From contig JABXKC010000003.1 in assembly GCA_013375495.1 (NCBI GenBank), positions 124,001 through 188,000 on the forward strand: a DNA stretch of 64,000 nucleotides, written 5' to 3'. The first letter of the stretch is position 1. Every line of letters starts with the position of its first letter. The position numbers and the translations under genes are program-made. Source of the stretch: Promethearchaeota archaeon (GTDB lineage: Archaea; Asgardarchaeota; Lokiarchaeia; Sigynarchaeales; SOKP01). The notes below the pieces were generated by a model. That model was not told where the DNA came from and ran no database searches. It saw nothing but the letters and a program-made list of their open reading frames with translations. Below, in pieces: positions 60,221 through 64,000 of the stretch.

Positions 60221-60664
60221 ATCAAGGAACTATTTATTCCCGTCCAGATAGATCAGGAGCAGTGCTTAAGATGTGAGCGGTGTTTACGCGCTTGTAAAGC
60301 AAACGCTATCTATTTTGAGCATGGAATTCGAAAAGTAGATTATGCGAAATGTAAGGCTTGTCTTAGTTGTGTTACCGTGTGTCCAAGAAATGCTATAGAG
60401 GTAACTTCAATTACTCATTCTGAACAGATAGTTAGCATAAAAATTGACCACGAAAAATGTACTAAGTGTGAAAAATGCTTAGATCAAGATGGAAAATTTT
60501 GCCCCAAGAATCTTTTTTATAAAGATGAAGTAAAACGGGTTGAAGGAAAGGAACTTGGGATTAGATACAAATTTAAAGAAATTTCAAAATGCCAAGGATG
60601 TTTAAAGTGTGAGTTATCTTGTCCCGAAGGGGCAATTGAATCCATTAAATATGAAGCTCCGTGA
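60221..60664 (+). CDS. Polyferredoxin with four 4Fe-4S-type motifs, AUC start
   Basis: 147 residues with four cysteine motifs: CLRCERCLRAC (about 15-25), CKACLSCVTVCP (about 43-54), CTKCEKCLDQDGKFCP (about 78-93) and CQGCLKCELSCP. The third is an expanded variant. It is probably a cytoplasmic electron carrier or a subunit of a larger oxidoreductase. The usual first ATG (60377) would remove the first two motifs. The frame is open upstream to an in-frame TAA at 60211-60213, and ATC 60221 is the only suitable start (reads M/I-KELFIPVQID). It is monocistronic, between the PAC2 gene and the convergent Nudix gene. Partner unknown. Confidence 0.85.
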   Translation: MKELFIPVQIDQEQCLRCERCLRACKANAIYFEHGIRKVDYAKCKACLSCVTVCPRNAIEVTSITHSEQIVSIKIDHEKCTKCEKCLDQDGKFCPKNLFYKDEVKRVEGKELGIRYKFKEISKCQGCLKCELSCPEGAIESIKYEAP

Positions 60665-60724
60665 TTTTTTTTATATATTCTTAATTTTGCGTTTTTAAAA
60701 AAAGAAAGTATGATAATTTTTTTA

Positions 60725-62455
60725 TTATTTTAATACTCCAGCGTCTCTTAAGATTTGGTTGTGATCGAATGCAAACTCAAGATTTTTAAGGCGATCAATT
60801 GGGATAATCTCTACTCTTGAAGCATCGTCTCCTTCTTGTAACATTGAAAGATCTTTAACTGGACGACATTTAAATGCAATAGATATAATTCTTCCCCTAG
60901 GATCTCTTCCTTTTTGATCATATGTCCCAATTTTACTTATAATTTTTACAGCAAGATTGGTTTCCTCACGAACTTCTCTAATTATTGCTTGTTTTGGATC
61001 CTCATTGTATTTGATAAAGCCACCAGGTAGTGCGTATTTGTTTTTATAAGGCGCATATCTCCTTTTAATTAAAATTACATTTCGATCGTCGTCTTGAATA
61101 ACCGCATCAACAGTATGACCATAATCTAGATGTTTAGCTTTTACTTTGCCATAAATAAAATATCCCAATAATACAACAAATCCTATCCCTAAAATACTTG
61201 TTAACAATGCATGTATTAGTGGAGTTGGTTGATCTTCTTCTCCTAATCCAAAGGTAATTCTTAATGCATTAGCAAATTCTAATATGAATCCGGCACCAAA
61301 TAAGATACTCAAGAAATTAACTGCCTTCTTAGTGTTTTTTTGATTTTCTTCGTGCCTTTTAGTATATAGTTCTTGTAACGTGTCATATAGCGTTTTGAAT
61401 TTATCATTTACTCTTTCAATTATAACTTCTATTCGAAATATTTTTAGTAAGTGAATTAGAATTCTGATGAAATGTTCTCTTGGATTCCAATCCAATTCGC
61501 TGTAGATCAGACTCATCTTTGTTTGAATCATCCCTCTTAAAAATCTTAAATTCTTTGTTTTTTCCTCAATTTGTTCTAAGCTCATAAAAACATCGGAATA
61601 CCTTTTCATAAATAAGATGTCAAGAGAGTTATTAATTGACATAAGGGCAAAAAGAACTGCTCTTACTTCTGGTGTTGGGCTCAAAACGACCTGGTTGATG
61701 TAATCAAATTCAGTTTCATAATTCTTTTGTGTCATATAAACAAATCCAGAATTTCTTTGAATGTAATGTAGTTCCGATACGCGATTAGAGAGGTTCTTTT
61801 TAGTTCTTCGCCTATAAAGTTTATCAGAATAGTCTATCCACTGACCTGAATATACTTGTGTCCACATTCCAATGGTTTTTTTGTATTTGTTTATGTTTTC
61901 TTCTGTCCATTGAATCTCCATTGGTTTTAATTTATTAGATATAACAAACACATAAATAGGACTTTCTATATCTAGGAGAAGATATTGATTGTCCCTCTTT
62001 TTACTGAATTCCTTAAGGATATCAATAGAAATAAAGGGTATCTGCTGTAATATATCCGGAGTTATTCTTTCCTTTTGGAAAGGCTCGTGTCTATAATATT
62101 CTACTTCTAACTTAAAATAACCTAAAGTATTATAGGTTAAATCCTTACTATCTTCTGTATAAGGGTTATTTTCGTCCGTATAAGGAAAATTCTGGAAAAA
62201 TGGCTCCCAATCACACTCAATATTAATTGATTTCGCCATATTGACCAAAGATCTTTTCTTTTCTTCAGCATTAGGGTATTTTTCTAAAAATTTATACGCT
62301 TTTTTTAAATCATTTTCAGTAAGATTTTTTAGCCTATCTAATAACAACGCTTCGATTTCTTCTGCCTTTGTTTCGCCAATAAATTCATTTGTATTAATAA
62401 AAGCGCTAATGTACCAATACTCTTTTTCGTATACAAATCGTAAATTTTCTTCCAT
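60725..62455 (-). CDS. Two-helix membrane protein with C-terminal ADP-ribose-type Nudix domain
   Basis: 576 residues. A long soluble N-terminal part (1-375, rich in helices, the last 60 residues a coiled stalk NDKFKTLYDTLQELYTKRHE) leads to two membrane helices (about 379-402 and 411-435), an arrangement like CorA-type or stalk-helix-hairpin proteins. The Nudix domain spans about 446-575 with the box PGGFIKYNEDPKQAIIREV REET(N) at 478-500 (normal G-x5-E-x7-REUxEE; the usual G near the end is N) and the block GRDPRGRIISIAF, typical of ADP-ribose pyrophosphatase and NrtR-like domains (COG1051). It could hydrolyse or sense ADP-ribose-like compounds at the membrane. It lies 184 bases downstream of the WD40-TIR gene on the same strand. 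Confidence 0.85.
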   Translation of the reverse strand: MEENLRFVYEKEYWYISAFINTNEFIGETKAEEIEALLLDRLKNLTENDLKKAYKFLEKYPNAEEKKRSLVNMAKSINIECDWEPFFQNFPYTDENNPYTEDSKDLTYNTLGYFKLEVEYYRHEPFQKERITPDILQQIPFISIDILKEFSKKRDNQYLLLDIESPIYVFVISNKLKPMEIQWTEENINKYKKTIGMWTQVYSGQWIDYSDKLYRRRTKKNLSNRVSELHYIQRNSGFVYMTQKNYETEFDYINQVVLSPTPEVRAVLFALMSINNSLDILFMKRYSDVFMSLEQIEEKTKNLRFLRGMIQTKMSLIYSELDWNPREHFIRILIHLLKIFRIEVIIERVNDKFKTLYDTLQELYTKRHEENQKNTKKAVNFLSILFGAGFILEFANALRITFGLGEEDQPTPLIHALLTSILGIGFVVLLGYFIYGKVKAKHLDYGHTVDAVIQDDDRNVILIKRRYAPYKNKYALPGGFIKYNEDPKQAIIREVREETNLAVKIISKIGTYDQKGRDPRGRIISIAFKCRPVKDLSMLQEGDDASRVEIIPIDRLKNLEFAFDHNQILRDAGVLK

Positions 62456-62639
62456 TTTTGATTCCGCTCTTTTAATTTTAAATGTACAGATATGTTAAGT
62501 AAATATTAAAACGTCTTTATTAAAAAACATTTTATTTTTTTTAAACCAACTATTTAAGTGATCTTAAACGATAAAAAAAAGAGATTTTATCTCTTCTCTC
62601 TATCTTTCTCTTTTCTAAATAAGAGAATGATTTATTTTA

Positions 62640-64000
62640 CTACTCAACGCGAAGTCGTTGAAATATAGTTTTCACTATTAAATTATGAAGGTGTACTACA
62701 TTCTTTTCGAAATCCATTAAATCAAATTCAATACCCAATCTTGATTTTAGAAGTGGTGGAATGTGGTCAGGGTTTAAAAACACAGGGATAATGGGTTTAC
62801 GCATCATATCTGCGGCCGTCCACTCCTTATCAACCGAATTAGAACCTAAAGCATTTTCAGAACAAAATAAAAGCATCACATCACATTTTCCAAGGTTGTC
62901 GCTCATAAATTTAATAATATTATCTGTCATATGCTCTTGCCAATACAAAACTTCTTTAATTTCGTCATAAGCTTTTAATCTCTTTGATAATTCTCCAATA
63001 TTGTATGTTTCTGCGTCTACTGTGGCATAACTTACAAAAACTAATAAATCCTTTAATTTTTCACTTGGAGTCTTAAACTTTTCTTCATCAAGAGGATAAT
63101 TTCTAAATTTTTTAATAAAACCTTGATCTTGTAGAAATTTACCAATTTTTTTTGCTGTGGTCAAATCGTATTCTTTTTGCATTATTAAAGCATACAATGT
63201 AGGATTAAGTATTTCTTGTAATATTTTCGTTCCTAAATTTTCTAAATGTGCAGTTTCAGAGTCTTCATAATCTACTGGATTTGCTAATAGGTTTTCATAA
63301 TATTCTGTTTCTGATATTTCTATCTTGAGTTGGTTAACCATTTCAGCTTTAGTTATATTTCTCTGGTTTTCGAATTCAAATTCTAATATTTTTTTGACAA
63401 TTTTTAAAGTCTCTTCTGGATCTCTTAAATTTTTAAGTTTCTCGAACGCAATTGCTTTAATATCTTCAAAATTAAATACATCTGCGGTTTCCAAAACAAA
63501 GTTCAATTGTTCAATGGCTTCAGAATAATCATTTTTAACGATTAAGTCCTCTACATTCTTTAATTTGCTTCGAAGCTCTTTTAGAAGTTGTTCTTGCTCT
63601 TCCATTAATAAATCCCAGATTAATACGTCACCTGAATCATAACCCGCAATAATTTGATTTGAATTTGGAATAAATTTTGCTGAATTAACTTTTGATAAGT
63701 AATAATAGGATGTCTGATATTTTTCAATGAAATCCCATATTCGAATAAAATTATCTTCTGTACCACATGCAACATATAAACCATCAGAAGAAAATGATAC
63801 TGATGTGACTGGACTATTGATTTTTTCAAATGTATAATCTAGTTCACCAGTATTAACTTTCCAAATCTTAACCGTTTGATCTTTGGAACCACTCGCAATA
63901 TATTCTCCATCAGGCGAAAAGGCAACTGAATTTACAGCCTCTTTATGTCCTTCAAGTGTATGAATAAGTTTTCCTTTTTTCCTATTCCAGATATTTATAG
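62640..64000 (-). CDS. WD40-repeat/TIR fusion protein (N-terminus cut by window edge)
   Basis: The frame is open from the window edge to the stop at 62640, giving about 453 visible residues. The ATG at 63605 is internal: the codons before it read in frame as WD40 repeats, with LEGHKEAVNSVAFSPDGEYI, GSKDQTVKIWKV, SSDGLYVACGTEDNFIRIWD and SGDVLIWDLL, about three repeats in view. After a helical linker of about 185 residues comes a TIR domain (186-300 counted from 63605): LLVFVSYATVDAE, then LLFCSENALGSNSVDKEW with catalytic-type E261. TIR domains often cleave NAD+ and act in immunity or signalling. The WD40 part would sense a partner. The following gene carries a Nudix domain of ADP-ribose type. 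Confidence 0.85.
   Translation of the reverse strand, partial: INIWNRKKGKLIHTLEGHKEAVNSVAFSPDGEYIASGSKDQTVKIWKVNTGELDYTFEKINSPVTSVSFSSDGLYVACGTEDNFIRIWDFIEKYQTSYYYLSKVNSAKFIPNSNQIIAGYDSGDVLIWDLLMEEQEQLLKELRSKLKNVEDLIVKNDYSEAIEQLNFVLETADVFNFEDIKAIAFEKLKNLRDPEETLKIVKKILEFEFENQRNITKAEMVNQLKIEISETEYYENLLANPVDYEDSETAHLENLGTKILQEILNPTLYALIMQKEYDLTTAKKIGKFLQDQGFIKKFRNYPLDEEKFKTPSEKLKDLLVFVSYATVDAETYNIGELSKRLKAYDEIKEVLYWQEHMTDNIIKFMSDNLGKCDVMLLFCSENALGSNSVDKEWTAADMMRKPIIPVFLNPDHIPPLLKSRLGIEFDLMDFEKNVVHLHNLIVKTIFQRLRVE

Noticed and set aside
1..64000. Insertion sequences, transposases, integrases, CRISPR arrays or prophage
   Set aside because: I found no such genes, direct-repeat arrays or terminal inverted repeats in the window.

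Overview
The window reads as a chromosome segment of an Asgard archaeon, most likely Lokiarchaeia-like. It is AT-rich and gene-dense. It has archaeal hallmark genes (NreA with a PCNA-binding tail, a DUF2070 membrane protein, two PAC2 proteins, endonuclease V, a SufC/SufB-only iron-sulfur system, free-standing gatC). It also has genes typical of Asgard genomes: an Arf-like GTPase overlapping a longin/roadblock-like winged-helix protein, an SDS22-like leucine-rich-repeat protein, and many PAS sensor proteins. The assignment rests on gene content only; there is no rRNA here. Strong Shine-Dalgarno sites of the AGGTGA type precede many genes. At least four genes appear to start at AUU or AUC.

Layout. 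1-5.3 kb: PAS sensor and response regulator, flavodiiron protein, endonuclease V, O-methyltransferase, LRR protein, flavodoxin. 5.3-9.4 kb: membrane proteins, NreA, amidohydrolase. 9.4-16.4 kb: an acyl/CoA-type cluster (NMO/FabK-like flavoprotein, DUF362 ferredoxin, a membrane protein with repeated aromatic-WP motifs, AMP-dependent acyl-CoA ligase, ketoacyl-synthase-III-like enzyme, alpha/beta hydrolase). 16.6-25.7 kb: a surface protein with a PGF-CTERM-like tail, queuosine-precursor transporter, RNA m5C methyltransferase, GTPase module, DUF2070, PAC2. 25.8-33.8 kb: OYE/FadH-like reductase, nucleotidyltransferase-like orphans, an MFS protein with a large helical tail, racemase. 33.9-43.5 kb: tRNA-Ala(GGC), giant membrane subtilase, RpiA and PurE, thiolase, dodecin, TPR/GNAT pair, dUTPase. 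43.5-50.8 kb: second response regulator with a kinase-like membrane protein lacking an ATPase domain, CoA-binding protein, a six-PAS histidine kinase. 50.8-55.1 kb: GatC and a MoxR AAA+ ATPase / metallopeptidase-VWA pair. 55.1-58.7 kb: SufC-SufB-peroxiredoxin-winged helix. 59-64 kb: PAC2, polyferredoxin, a membrane protein with a C-terminal ADP-ribose-type Nudix domain, and at the edge a WD40-TIR fusion.

The most interesting candidate system is the last pair. TIR domains commonly cleave NAD+ to ADP-ribose-like products, and the next gene on the same strand carries a Nudix domain of the ADP-ribose/NrtR sequence type on a two-helix membrane stalk. This suggests, as inference, a sensor (WD40), a signal maker (TIR) and a membrane receiver or eraser (Nudix). 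Two small membrane-protein genes are each broken by one base in a homopolymer, and tRNA-Ala is one G short in its D-loop. Together these hint at residual sequencing indels.
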